The notes: generated from the sequence alone by a model not told the origin. A stretch of DNA of 64,000 nt from RUG12519 sp045649685 (GCA_045649685.1 JAZRQJ010000007.1:310001-374000), one strand, 5' to 3'; shown: positions 44,141-53,566, numbered from the stretch's first letter. Numbers and translations: made by a program.

Positions 44141-45790
44141 ATGGGAAAATCAAAAACAATTAATTGCCTTTCTCTTGTAATTTCTTTAATGTTAATTTTT
44201 ACAATGTTTTTTAATGTTTATGGTTGTGGAAATGCTACTTGTCCTGAATTTTTTAGTGCTTCTGGTGTGTTTCAAAAAGGATCTAATAAATACGATAAAC
44301 TACCATATGTTTATAGCGATTCATATTTTAAAAATTCTGCGACGCAATATAATTCAAGTTTAGCTACAATGTCACTTTGTTTGGAACTTTCTGCATTTGC
44401 AAACAAAGGGAGTTCAGGAACAGATTATAAAAATCAAAGTCAAAATGTAAAAAAATTGCTTAAAGATATAGGTTTTAAAAATATAGAGGTGAATATCGAT
44501 TTTGAAAAAAAACCTACACTTAAAACTATTGGAGTTGCAACGGCTAATAAACAAATATATATTGATGGCAGAAAATATACATTGATCCCTATTGTGGTTA
44601 GAGGAGGAGGATATGAGGCAGAATGGGCAAATAACATGTTAATAGGTTCTGTTGGTAATCATCGTGGATTTGATGATGCAGCTAGAGTGGTTAAAAATTT
44701 TGTGGACGATTACATTAATAATACTGAAGAAATTGAAAAAAATATAAAATTTTGGATAGTTGGATATAGTAGAGGTGGAGCAGTAGCAGGCTTGGTTGGA
44801 AAATTATATAATGATTATTGTAATGTATATGATTGTGCAGAAATTTTGGATGTATATAATAAAAATATAAACATATCTCAAGACGATATATATACTTACA
44901 CATTTGAAGCACCTATGGGCTATAGTGATGTAATAAGTAATAAGTGTGGAAAATATTATAATATTCATAATATAATCAATGATGATGATTTTGTTACCAA
45001 ATTAGCGTTAAGTGAATGGGGATTTGTAAGACCAGGAATAGACCATAAACTTCTTGAAGAAATTTTAAAAGTAAAAGATGTTTTGAGTAAAATGTGTGTT
45101 AATATTCATGGTAAAAATAAAGTGGAGTATAAAGCTGATAAATTTCAAACATATGGTTGTAATTGGTTTTCAGAGGATATAAGTACGCAGTCTAAATTTT
45201 TAAATGAATTTTTCAAAATGATATCCAATAATATTTTTGAAAAATACTCTAATGACAAATGTATGAGTATTAAAAATAGTGCGAAATATAAACGATTAGC
45301 ATATTCTGAGCATGAAGATATTGTTGCTCGATTTGTGGGGCTTATTCAATCGGATGAAATATTTATAAAAGCATTGCATAATGTTTTAGAGACATTTTTA
45401 GATGAAAATAGTAAATCGGCTTTAGTTGGAAAAGCGGTAATTAGCAATTCTAAGTTAAAGCAAATAGTTAGAAATGTTGTTGAAAGCACTTTTGTAGAAT
45501 ACAATTTGAAGCAAAGTAAAATAGATTCTTCTAAGCAAGTTAGCAGAGAAGAAATAGATGATTTAGAAAAAGGTATTAGTGATTTATTGATATCGGTTAA
45601 TAAAATTTCTAATTATAGATATTTATATATTTTCATTAAAAATATTGATAATATAATTGCAATGCATGAACCAGAGATATGCTTAGCTACTTTAATAAAT
45701 AAAGATGAAAATAACAAAATTGCATATTTAGATCAAATGAAGCATATTTCGGATAATTTTGTTTTGAATGGGTCAAGCAAAGCTGCATAG
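44141..45790 (+). CDS. second secreted lipase-like serine hydrolase (paralogue)
   Basis: A 549-aa paralogue of the preceding protein. Shared landmarks are LP-x-VYSDSYFKNSA, NSSLATMSLCLELSAFA, VVRGGGYEAEW, the elbow GYSRGGA (Ser210) and NDDDFVTKLALSEWGF with DHKLLE (His302). The C-terminus shares MHEPEICLATLINKD but lacks the acidic repeats. The N-terminus is a hydrophobic signal with Cys at VYGC, an imperfect lipobox, so it might be lipid-anchored while its sister is released. ATG 44141 has AAGGAG 9 nt upstream; GTG 44120, with GAGGTG 7 nt upstream, is an equally possible start. Confidence 0.75.
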   Translation: MGKSKTINCLSLVISLMLIFTMFFNVYGCGNATCPEFFSASGVFQKGSNKYDKLPYVYSDSYFKNSATQYNSSLATMSLCLELSAFANKGSSGTDYKNQSQNVKKLLKDIGFKNIEVNIDFEKKPTLKTIGVATANKQIYIDGRKYTLIPIVVRGGGYEAEWANNMLIGSVGNHRGFDDAARVVKNFVDDYINNTEEIEKNIKFWIVGYSRGGAVAGLVGKLYNDYCNVYDCAEILDVYNKNINISQDDIYTYTFEAPMGYSDVISNKCGKYYNIHNIINDDDFVTKLALSEWGFVRPGIDHKLLEEILKVKDVLSKMCVNIHGKNKVEYKADKFQTYGCNWFSEDISTQSKFLNEFFKMISNNIFEKYSNDKCMSIKNSAKYKRLAYSEHEDIVARFVGLIQSDEIFIKALHNVLETFLDENSKSALVGKAVISNSKLKQIVRNVVESTFVEYNLKQSKIDSSKQVSREEIDDLEKGISDLLISVNKISNYRYLYIFIKNIDNIIAMHEPEICLATLINKDENNKIAYLDQMKHISDNFVLNGSSKAA

Positions 45791-45814
45791 TTTTAATTAT
45801 ATTTATATTTTTAA

Positions 45815-45850
45815 AGACTCTCAGAATGATTATTAAGAGAGTCTATTTTT
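45815..45850 (+). terminator. terminator after the second hydrolase
   Basis: An 8-bp stem AGACTCTC/GAGAGTCT with a 14-nt loop and a following T run. Confidence 0.8.
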
Positions 45851-45877
45851 TGTTATTTTTTTATATTGTAGTATAAT
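45850..45877 (+). promoter_or_regulatory. putative promoter of uvrC
   Basis: TTGTTA (45850-45855), 16-bp spacer, TATAAT (45872-45877), 53 bp before the uvrC start. The -35 box overlaps the T tract of the previous terminator. Confidence 0.5.
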
Positions 45878-45930
45878 ATATTTAAATTGGTGTTTATTTC
45901 ATTATGTAAAAATAGGAGATAAGAAAGAAT

Positions 45931-47754
45931 ATGCATGATATAGAAAGATTGAAACAAAAAGCACTCCGATTAACTAAAAGTCCCGGAGTTTATATAATGA
46001 AAGATGTTAACGATAAAGTGATATATGTTGGCAAGGCTAAGGTGTTGAAAAATAGAGTGGTTAGTTATTTCAGAAATTTTTCATCACAAAATGAAAAAGT
46101 AAAAAAAATGGTATCAAATGTTAAAGATTTTGATTTTATATTGACTGATTCTGAATTTGAAGCCTTAATTTTGGAATGTAGTTTAATAAAACAATATAAT
46201 CCTAAATATAATATTTTACTTAAGGACGATAAAGGTTATCACTATATTAAGATTTCAAATGAAAAGTTTCCTAAAATAACTTTAGCTATGAGAAAAGATT
46301 CAGACGGATCACAATATATTGGTCCTTATATTAGCTCGTTTTCGGTAAAAAAAGCCATTGATGAAGTTAATAGAATTTTTATGTTGCCCACTTGTTCAAA
46401 AAAATTGGGAGAACATAAAATGAATGGTCGACCATGCCTTAATTACTACATAAAAAGGTGTATGGGTGTTTGCTTTAAAAATATATCTGAAAAAGAATAT
46501 GGTGAGATTGTAGATAGTGCAATAAGGTATCTTAAAAAGGGAAGTGTTTCTTTTTTAGAAAATATGAAATGTGAGATGAAACAAGCTTCTAAAGAATTGA
46601 ATTTTGAAAAAGCAATAAAGTTTAGAGATAGAATAAATGCAATCGAAAAAATAAACCAATCTCAAAAAATATATTTAAATGATAATAGAAGTATTGATGT
46701 TATTTCTTTCGCAGTTACTAAAAATAATATTTGTTTTGTTATTTTAAAATTTCGAATGGGGCATATTGTAGATAAAGATAGTCATATTTTTAATAATATT
46801 AGTGAATTGGACAGTTTGTTTGGGAATTTTATTGCTAGTTATTATTCGGAAAATAGTATTGATATACCTGATATTATTTTAATAGATTATAATGAATTTG
46901 ATTTAGACCTATATTCTAATTATTTAGAGACTAAAACCGGGAAAAATGTTAAAATAATGGTTCCACGCAGAGGAAATAAGAAAAAACTTGTTGATATGGC
47001 ATATTCAAACGCAACTGAATATTTAGCTTCTCGCTTAAAATATAAATCTAGAGAAATACAGGCTTTGCAACAATTAACAGAATTGTTAAAATTAAAAAAT
47101 TCACCAATGCGCATAGAAGCATATGATATTTCTAATTTAGGAAACACGGGTATTGTTGGAGGAATGGTTGTGTTTGAAAATGGCTTACCAGCTAAAAAGT
47201 TGTATAGAAAATTTAAAATTAAAACTATTAGTATAAGAAATGACTATGGTGCTATGAAAGAAATGATGTACAGAAGAATAAAAGAATACAAAGAAAAAAA
47301 TGATGAAAGTTTTAAGATTATTCCGGATTTGATTTTGATTGATGGAGGGAAAGGGCACATTACAGCTGTTAAAGAAGTTTTAGAAAAAGAACATTTTAAT
47401 GTTCCGTGCTTTGGAATAGTAAAGGATAGCAAACATAAAACTAGGGCAGTTAGTGGATTTGGAGGAGAAATTTCTATAACATCTTTTAAAAATGCTTTTT
47501 CACTATTAACTAGGATTCAAGATGAAGTTCATAGGTATACTATAGCTTATCAGCGAAAAGTCAGAAAAAAAACAAGCTTTGAAATTGAGCTTATGCGTAT
47601 TGATGGTATAGGAGAAAAAAGAGCACTTAAAATTTTAAAACATTTTAAAACTAAAAATGAGCTGGTGAATGCAGATGCTTTAGAAATATCGAGAATTGCT
47701 GGGGTTGGATTAGAAAAAGCTCGTGAAATAGTCAGCTTTATTAGAAATGATTAA
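45931..47754 (+). CDS. uvrC: excinuclease ABC subunit C
   Basis: A 607-aa dual-incision nuclease of nucleotide excision repair. N-terminal GIY-YIG domain (SPGVYIMKD, VIYVGKAKVLKNRV), a Cys-containing segment (CLNYYIKRCMGVC), a UVR domain (ELNFEKAIKFRDRI), the RNase H-like nuclease (AYDISNLGN, LILIDGGKGH) and C-terminal helix-hairpin-helix repeats (IDGIGEKRAL, IAGVGLEKA). Full length. GGAGATAAG precedes the ATG. It is not linked to uvrAB, 20 kb away. Confidence 0.96.
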   Translation: MHDIERLKQKALRLTKSPGVYIMKDVNDKVIYVGKAKVLKNRVVSYFRNFSSQNEKVKKMVSNVKDFDFILTDSEFEALILECSLIKQYNPKYNILLKDDKGYHYIKISNEKFPKITLAMRKDSDGSQYIGPYISSFSVKKAIDEVNRIFMLPTCSKKLGEHKMNGRPCLNYYIKRCMGVCFKNISEKEYGEIVDSAIRYLKKGSVSFLENMKCEMKQASKELNFEKAIKFRDRINAIEKINQSQKIYLNDNRSIDVISFAVTKNNICFVILKFRMGHIVDKDSHIFNNISELDSLFGNFIASYYSENSIDIPDIILIDYNEFDLDLYSNYLETKTGKNVKIMVPRRGNKKKLVDMAYSNATEYLASRLKYKSREIQALQQLTELLKLKNSPMRIEAYDISNLGNTGIVGGMVVFENGLPAKKLYRKFKIKTISIRNDYGAMKEMMYRRIKEYKEKNDESFKIIPDLILIDGGKGHITAVKEVLEKEHFNVPCFGIVKDSKHKTRAVSGFGGEISITSFKNAFSLLTRIQDEVHRYTIAYQRKVRKKTSFEIELMRIDGIGEKRALKILKHFKTKNELVNADALEISRIAGVGLEKAREIVSFIRND

Positions 47755-47801
47755 AGATTGATTTAATCGCTATTTATTTGTACTTTACAATATATTTTTT
47801 G

Positions 47802-47830
47802 TTGTAATAACTTTTATGATGTGGTACAAT
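47802..47830 (+). promoter_or_regulatory. putative promoter of the asp23-nusB-xse-isp-dxs run
   Basis: TTGTAA (47802-47807), 17-bp spacer with extended TGG, TACAAT (47825-47830), 39 bp before the first gene. Confidence 0.6.
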
Positions 47831-47868
47831 ATTTTATATGGTATTTTGTAGAGGGGGATTTTAAGATA

Positions 47869-48219
47869 ATGGAATTAAAAAATAACGGTAAAGTTATTGG
47901 AAACTTAAATATTTCTGCAAAAGCGCTCGAAACAATAATTGAGAAGAATATATCGGAAATAAAAGGTGTTAAGGGATTGGCTAACTTACCTTTTGACTTT
48001 AAACAATATATTTTAAAAAGAAATAATGTTAGCAAAATTCATTTTGAAATGAATAGTGGGACTGTTGAGATAAATTGTGCTATTAGTATAAAAATTGGTT
48101 ATTCTGTAAAAAAAGTTTGCGAAGAGGTGCAACTTCAAGTTAAGAATGTTGTTCAAAACATGACAAATTTGGTTGTGTCTTGTGTGAATATATATGCTGT
48201 TGGTTTGTGTACCGAATAG
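47869..48219 (+). CDS. Asp23/Gls24-family (YqhY-like) protein
   Basis: A 116-aa member of the Asp23/Gls24 envelope-stress family: GNLNISAKALETII, EIKGVKGLANL and SVKKVCEEVQLQVKNVV. In B. subtilis the homologue YqhY sits upstream of nusB next to the acetyl-CoA carboxylase genes; here acc genes are absent but the nusB linkage holds. ATG 47869 follows GAGGGGG at 11 nt. Confidence 0.88.
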   Translation: MELKNNGKVIGNLNISAKALETIIEKNISEIKGVKGLANLPFDFKQYILKRNNVSKIHFEMNSGTVEINCAISIKIGYSVKKVCEEVQLQVKNVVQNMTNLVVSCVNIYAVGLCTE

Positions 48220-48261
48220 TTTATTTGACATTAATGTTAGAAAGGTAATGGTTAAAAATTT

Positions 48262-48666
48262 ATGAACAGACATAGGGCACGAGAGAATGCTTTTTTATTG
48301 GTGTTTGAATCTTTTTTTTTGAATTTGGAGGTTGATGAATTAATTAGTGTGGCCGATGAGGTAGAGGAGATACATGTTAACGGATATGTAAAGAAAATTG
48401 TCTCTGGTGTTTTACAGCATAGAGAAGAGCTTGATGAAAAAATTAAACCATTTTTGAAAAATTGGAAGATAGATAGAATATCCAGTGTTTTGCGTGCAAT
48501 ATTGGAAATATCGGTTTATGAAATATTATACGTTGAGGATGTAGACCCACCAGTTTCAATAAATGAAGCGGTAGAATTTGCTAAAAAATATTTTGCTGAT
48601 GATGGACCTGCTTTTGTCAATGGTGTTCTTGGTAATTTTGTGAGATCTATTGAAGCAACAAATTAA
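48262..48666 (+). CDS. nusB: transcription antitermination factor NusB
   Basis: A 134-aa all-helical protein needed with NusE for rRNA antitermination. It begins RHRARENAFLLVFESFF and has the family end VSINEAVEFAKKYFADDGPAFVNGVLG. AAAGG lies 16 nt upstream of the ATG, which is too far; a five-codon ORF starting at 48248 ends in a TGA that overlaps this start (ATGA), so translation may be coupled. Confidence 0.94.
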   Translation: MNRHRARENAFLLVFESFFLNLEVDELISVADEVEEIHVNGYVKKIVSGVLQHREELDEKIKPFLKNWKIDRISSVLRAILEISVYEILYVEDVDPPVSINEAVEFAKKYFADDGPAFVNGVLGNFVRSIEATN

Positions 48667-48705
48667 ATTTGTGAATTATTATTTATTTTATGTGGTGAAT
48701 ATAAA

Positions 48706-49896
48706 ATGATTTGTTATACAGTTTCTGATATCAATAAATTTATAAAGCAAATTTTTTCATACGAAGATATTTTTTGTAACATATCTGTTAAGGGAGAAAT
48801 ATCTAATTTTATATACCACAAGTCTGGGCACATGTATTTTACATTAAAAGATGAACTCTCGTCTATTAAATGTGTTATGTTTAATGAACAAGCAGATAAG
48901 GTAACGTTTTTACCGGAAAATGGAATGTTGGTTGTTGTTAAAGGTGATATCGGAGTATATGAAAGAGATGGAATATATCAGATTTATGTTTCAAGTATAA
49001 TTGAAGATGGATGTGGGTCAATAAAAAAAGATTTGGATGATTTGACGTCAAAATTGATGAATGAAGGTTTATTTGATTCGGATAAGAAACGATCTATTCC
49101 TAAAAAGCCAAAAGAAATAGGGATTATTACTGCGCCAGGCGGTGCTGCGTTGCAAGACATAATTCAGGTATTGTCTAGACGAATGCCTATGTTAAAAATA
49201 AAAGTATATCCTGCCTTGGTTCAAGGAAAAGAAGCTGTGGATTCTATTGTGAACGCGCTGAAATTTGTAGCTGTTGACTGTCCGGACATTTTAATTATTG
49301 GAAGAGGTGGAGGATCTGCTGAAGATTTAAGTGCTTTTAATAGTGAAGTGGTTGTTAGAGAGGTTTATAAACTAGATATTCCTGTTATATCTGCGGTGGG
49401 ACATGAAACAGATAGGTGTTTATTGGATTTAGTTGCTGATTTAAGAGCACCCACTCCTTCTGCTGCTGCCGAATTGGTGTGTTTAGATATTAGAGAATTA
49501 AAAAATCATTTAGATAGTGTTATGAAATCTGTTGAACTGAGTATGCAAAGTATTATTAATAGATATTTTGTTAATGTTTGTGATTTGAAAAGTAAGCTTG
49601 ATTATTTATCTCCAAACTCTTATGTTCTTAGCTTATATGAACGGATAGATCGACTATCAAAAGCGCTAGATTTGTCAATTTTTAAGATTATAGAAGAAAA
49701 TGATTATAAATTGACAAAGAAAAAAATTTTATTAGATAGTTTAAATTCTTTTAGGATTTTAGAAAGAGGATATTCAATAGTAGTTGATAACAGAAATAGT
49801 GTTATTAATTCTGTTGATAAGCTGTCGTTGGGAGATGTTTTTAGGATCAAATTTATTGATGGTGAATGTAGTGTTAAATTAGTTGAAAAGTTATAG
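48706..49896 (+). CDS. xseA: exodeoxyribonuclease VII large subunit
   Basis: A 396-aa large subunit. N-terminal OB fold (GEISNFIYHKSGHMYFTLKD), catalytic region with ITAPGGAALQDI, GRGGGSAEDLSAFN, SAVGHETDRCLLDLVAD and PTPSAAAELV, then helices and a short C-terminal domain (LERGYSIV). It is slightly shorter than E. coli XseA (about 450 aa), with a reduced coiled coil, as in other Clostridia. xseB follows. Confidence 0.95.
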   Translation: MICYTVSDINKFIKQIFSYEDIFCNISVKGEISNFIYHKSGHMYFTLKDELSSIKCVMFNEQADKVTFLPENGMLVVVKGDIGVYERDGIYQIYVSSIIEDGCGSIKKDLDDLTSKLMNEGLFDSDKKRSIPKKPKEIGIITAPGGAALQDIIQVLSRRMPMLKIKVYPALVQGKEAVDSIVNALKFVAVDCPDILIIGRGGGSAEDLSAFNSEVVVREVYKLDIPVISAVGHETDRCLLDLVADLRAPTPSAAAELVCLDIRELKNHLDSVMKSVELSMQSIINRYFVNVCDLKSKLDYLSPNSYVLSLYERIDRLSKALDLSIFKIIEENDYKLTKKKILLDSLNSFRILERGYSIVVDNRNSVINSVDKLSLGDVFRIKFIDGECSVKLVEKL

Positions 49897-49938
49897 AATG
49901 TTTATTTGGTATTTTGAGATTTGATTGGAGATTTAGTA

Positions 49939-50148
49939 ATGAATTCTAAGTTAGAAAATATGTCTTTTGATGAAGCTTTTGAGCAATTAGAAATTATATT
50001 AGAGAAATTAGAAAATGGCAATGAAACATTAGAAAATAACTTGCAATTATATTCTGAAGGTGTGGAGTTGTATTCAAAGTGTAAACATGAATTAGATAAT
50101 GCTAAACTAAAAATAGAATATTTGAGCAACAAAAAAACGGAGGAGTAA
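49939..50148 (+). CDS. xseB: exodeoxyribonuclease VII small subunit
   Basis: A 69-aa small subunit (MSFDEAFEQLEIILEKLENGNETLENNLQLY is the family core, quoted in part). ATG 49939 has TTGGAG 8 nt upstream. Its stop is 4 bp before ispA. Confidence 0.93.
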   Translation: MNSKLENMSFDEAFEQLEIILEKLENGNETLENNLQLYSEGVELYSKCKHELDNAKLKIEYLSNKKTEE

Positions 50149-50152
50149 TTTT

Positions 50153-51037
50153 GTGAGTTTTAAAGAAAAATTTAATATGTATGTTGATATAGTTAATAGC
50201 GAATTAGAAAATATTCTACCATCGACACATACTATGTCTTCACGTGTTCACGAGGCTATGAAGTATAGTCTAATGGCGGGAGGTAAACGAATAAGACCGG
50301 TTTTGACCTTATCGGTTTGTGAAATGTTTGAATGTGAAATTAAAAAGGCAATCCCGTTTGCTTGTGCTGTAGAATTTATTCACGTGGGATCTTTAATACA
50401 TGATGATTTGCCTTGTATGGATGATGATGATTTTCGTAGGGGAAAACCATCTTGTCATATAAAATATGATGAATCAACAGCTGTTTTAGCTGGTGATGGA
50501 CTTTTCTTTTCAGCATTTGAAATATTGTTATTGGCTAAAAAGTTCGGAGTAGATGAATCTTGCGTATTAAAAGCATGTGGTTTGTTAAGCAAAATGTCCG
50601 GGATTAATGGAATGGTTGGCGGACAGGTTATGGACATGTTTATTGAAAAAAATGGAGCAGACGAGAACATGGTTGAAGTTATGCAGCAAAGAAAAACAGC
50701 GGCATTAATACAAGCTGCTTGTTGTTTAGGAGGAATTGTTGCTGGAGTTAATGATCGTTATCTCGAAATTTTGAACAATTATGCTTTATCATTAGGTTTA
50801 GCTTTTCAGGTTTGTGACGATGTGTTAGATGTTACGGGAGATGAAAATATATTAGGTAAACCGGTTGGAAGCGATATAGAAGAAAATAAAGTAAATAGTG
50901 TTTCTTTATTAGGTTTGGAAAAGGCAAAAATGAAAGCTAAACAATATACTGAGACTGCCATTTCTGAATTAAACAAATTACCTAATAATCAGTTTCTTAT
51001 GAATTTAACTAAATTTTTATTAAATAGAGATCATTAA
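50153..51037 (+). CDS. ispA: polyprenyl (farnesyl) diphosphate synthase
   Basis: A 294-aa trans-prenyltransferase. GGKRIRP, the first Asp-rich motif DDLPCMDDDD followed by RRGKPS, and the second Asp-rich motif DDVLD are present. The residues before the first motif (FIHVGSLIHDD) fit a short-chain (farnesyl) synthase; chain length is inferred. GTG start with GGAGG upstream. It lies in an isoprenoid operon with dxs. Confidence 0.93.
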   Translation: MSFKEKFNMYVDIVNSELENILPSTHTMSSRVHEAMKYSLMAGGKRIRPVLTLSVCEMFECEIKKAIPFACAVEFIHVGSLIHDDLPCMDDDDFRRGKPSCHIKYDESTAVLAGDGLFFSAFEILLLAKKFGVDESCVLKACGLLSKMSGINGMVGGQVMDMFIEKNGADENMVEVMQQRKTAALIQAACCLGGIVAGVNDRYLEILNNYALSLGLAFQVCDDVLDVTGDENILGKPVGSDIEENKVNSVSLLGLEKAKMKAKQYTETAISELNKLPNNQFLMNLTKFLLNRDH

Positions 51038-51069
51038 ATTAAAAGTTGTTGTTTTGTGGAGAGAAATAT

Positions 51070-51606
51070 ATGGAATTAATTAACATAGCTAATAAATTTT
51101 TTTCTTATAATTATTGTTTGATCTGTGCGTTTGTGGGATGGATTGTTGCACAGATTTTAAAGACATTGTTTGTTTTTATATCAGAAAAACGTTTTGATGC
51201 GGAACGTTTGTTTGGGGCTGGTGGTATGCCGAGTGCTCATTCTGCTACCGTGTGTTCATTAGCTATTGCGGTTAGTAGAGAATGTGGGGTTGATTCTCCA
51301 ATGTTTGCTATAGCGGCGGTTTTAGCTATTGTGGTTATGTATGACGCAACTGGCGTTAGACGTTCTTCTGGTGAGCAAGCAAGAGTTATAAACAGAATTG
51401 TGGATGTTTTAGATATTTCGGATATAAAACAAAAAGAAATAAAAAATAAACTTAAGATTTTTAGCAGAAAACCTGATAATTTTGAAGATTTTGAAGAAGA
51501 TGATGAAGATATGAAAAAATTGAAAGAGAAGTTGGGACATACTCCATTAGAAGTTTTGGGTGGTGCGTTGTTAGGAATAGTTATAGCATTGGTTGTTCCA
51601 CAATAA
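51070..51606 (+). CDS. divergent PAP2-family membrane protein (YuiD-like, DUF212)
   Basis: A 178-aa membrane protein with four to five helices. Signatures of the divergent PAP2/acid phosphatase-related family are GGMPSAHSATV (about 51-61) and YDATGVRRSSGEQA. The C-terminus has an acidic loop and GHTPLEVLGGALLG. True PAP2 enzymes dephosphorylate lipid phosphates; the activity of this branch is not established. Position between ispA and dxs suggests a polyprenyl-related role. ATG 51070 has GGAGAG 6 nt upstream. Confidence 0.85.
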   Translation: MELINIANKFFSYNYCLICAFVGWIVAQILKTLFVFISEKRFDAERLFGAGGMPSAHSATVCSLAIAVSRECGVDSPMFAIAAVLAIVVMYDATGVRRSSGEQARVINRIVDVLDISDIKQKEIKNKLKIFSRKPDNFEDFEEDDEDMKKLKEKLGHTPLEVLGGALLGIVIALVVPQ

Positions 51607-51632
51607 ATTTGTAAAAAAAATAAGGTGGTGTA

Positions 51633-51668
51633 ATGGTGGCTATTATTGGTTCCACTGATTATTTATGA
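51633..51668 (+). CDS. 11-codon mini-ORF overlapping the dxs start
   Basis: AGGTGGTG lies just before ATG 51633, which opens an 11-residue ORF (MVAIIGSTDYL). Its TGA stop overlaps the dxs ATG as ATGA. dxs has no ribosome binding site of its own, and an in-frame stop at 51656 forbids an earlier dxs start. The peptide is probably a device for translational coupling. Confidence 0.55.
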   Translation: MVAIIGSTDYL

Positions 51669-53563
51669 GTAACTATAACTTGCTAAGGACTATTAAATCT
51701 CCAGATGACTTGAATTTTTTGTCAATTAAAGATCTTGAGAAGTTGTGTAAAGAAATTCGTAATAAAATAATTGAAACTGTGTCTTGCAATGGTGGGCATC
51801 TTGCATCTAATTTGGGAGTTGTTGAGATTGCTGTTGCACTTCATAAAAAGTTTAATTCACCAAATGATAAAATTATTTGGGATGTTGGACACCAATGTTA
51901 TGCGCATAAGCTTTTGACTGGAAGATTTGGTGTCTTTGATAGTATAAGAAAAAAAGATGGTATATCTGGTTTTACCAAGCCTTTTGAAAGTGAACATGAT
52001 GTTTTTATTTCAGGACATGCTTCCACTTCTTTGTCAGCAGCCTGTGGATTTGCTAGAGCTGAAATTTTAAAGAAAACTAACAATAAAGTTATAGCTGTAA
52101 TTGGAGACGGTGCACTGACTGGAGGAATGGCATATGAAGCGTTGAATAATGTTTCTGATTTAAATAATTTAATAATAATATTAAATTATAATGATATGTC
52201 TATTTCTAAAACAGTTGGTGGTTTTTCTCGATATATTTCTAATATGAGGTCTAATCAGGCCTATATTTCAACTAGAGTTGCAATGGAAGAGGTGTTAGAT
52301 AAAATTCCCTTGGTTGGTGAAATTGCGAAAAATAAAATAAGAGATTCTAAAGAAACCCTAAAAAAAATAGTATATAAATCAGATTTCTTTACGGATCTTG
52401 GTTTTTCATTTTTAAGTTCTGTTGATGGACATAATTTATCTGAGTTATTTCAAGCTATAAATTGGGCCAATCAGACAGATAAACCAGCTTTGATACAAGT
52501 TTTTACTAAAAAAGGTAAAGGTTACGATAAGGCTGAGAATAATCCAGATTTATATCACGGAGTAGGTCCATTTAATCCCAAGTATGGGGTTGTAAGTTCA
52601 AAAAACAAAAATTCATTTTCTGAGGTTTTTGGTAAAGAACTTTGTAATTTAGCAAATAAAGATGAAAGAATTTGTGCTATAACTGCCGCCATGGAACACG
52701 GAACAGGATTATCTAACTTTCAAAAAAATTTCCCAGATAGGTTTTTTGATGTTGGTATAGCAGAGCAGCATGCGGTGACATATGCTGCTGGATTGGGAGC
52801 AAACGGTATGTTGCCAATTTTTGCCGTGTATTCCACATTCTTACAAAGAAGTTATGATCAAATTTTACATGATGCTGCTATACAAAATGAGCACATATTA
52901 TTGTGTGTAGACAGAGCTGGAATTGTGGGGGAAGATGGAGAAACACATCAAGGAGTTTTTGACACAGCTTTTTTGACTTCTATTCCGAATATGACAGTGT
53001 ATTCGCCATGCAATTATTCAGAATTGAGAGGAATGTTGGATAGGGCGATATATAAAACAGATGGATTAGTTTCTATAAGATATCCTAAGGGACCAGAAGA
53101 TCTTATAGTATCAGATTATTGTGATTATGACTGTGATTATAGGATTATAGGAAAATCGGATATTGTAATTGTTACATATGGAAGACTCGTAGGACAAGCT
53201 ATAAGAGCACAAAAAAGTTTGATGGATGTTGGAATTAATGTGGCGGTAATGAAAATTGGAAAAATATGTCCAATAGAAAAGAGTATTTTATATGAACTAA
53301 TGAACTTTCATAAAATTTTCTTTTTTGAAGAGGGAATTAAGCGCGGAGGAATCGGTGAACACATAATTTCAGATTTAGTGGAACTTGGGTTTAATGGTCA
53401 GTGGAGTTTAACAGCTATAGATAATTCTTTTATTCCTCAGTCTCGTGTATATTCCGCTTTAGAATCTTTGGGTTTGGATTATAAAAGTATGACAGAAAAA
53501 ATTATTAATGACTGTGTTAAACTTTACAGGGATGAAGTTGTGGTTGTTAATGAAAGGGGCTAA
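51665..53563 (+). CDS. dxs: 1-deoxy-D-xylulose-5-phosphate synthase
   Basis: A 632-aa thiamine-diphosphate enzyme, first step of the non-mevalonate isoprenoid pathway (pyruvate + glyceraldehyde-3-phosphate). GGHLASNLGVVE, WDVGHQCYAHKLLTGR, the ThDP motif GDGALTGGMAYEALN and the transketolase pyrimidine-domain segment HDAAIQN/DRAGIVGEDGETHQG are present. Full length. The start is fixed by an upstream in-frame stop, and translation seems coupled to the preceding mini-ORF. Confidence 0.96.
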   Translation: MSNYNLLRTIKSPDDLNFLSIKDLEKLCKEIRNKIIETVSCNGGHLASNLGVVEIAVALHKKFNSPNDKIIWDVGHQCYAHKLLTGRFGVFDSIRKKDGISGFTKPFESEHDVFISGHASTSLSAACGFARAEILKKTNNKVIAVIGDGALTGGMAYEALNNVSDLNNLIIILNYNDMSISKTVGGFSRYISNMRSNQAYISTRVAMEEVLDKIPLVGEIAKNKIRDSKETLKKIVYKSDFFTDLGFSFLSSVDGHNLSELFQAINWANQTDKPALIQVFTKKGKGYDKAENNPDLYHGVGPFNPKYGVVSSKNKNSFSEVFGKELCNLANKDERICAITAAMEHGTGLSNFQKNFPDRFFDVGIAEQHAVTYAAGLGANGMLPIFAVYSTFLQRSYDQILHDAAIQNEHILLCVDRAGIVGEDGETHQGVFDTAFLTSIPNMTVYSPCNYSELRGMLDRAIYKTDGLVSIRYPKGPEDLIVSDYCDYDCDYRIIGKSDIVIVTYGRLVGQAIRAQKSLMDVGINVAVMKIGKICPIEKSILYELMNFHKIFFFEEGIKRGGIGEHIISDLVELGFNGQWSLTAIDNSFIPQSRVYSALESLGLDYKSMTEKIINDCVKLYRDEVVVVNERG

Positions 53564-53566
53564 TGA

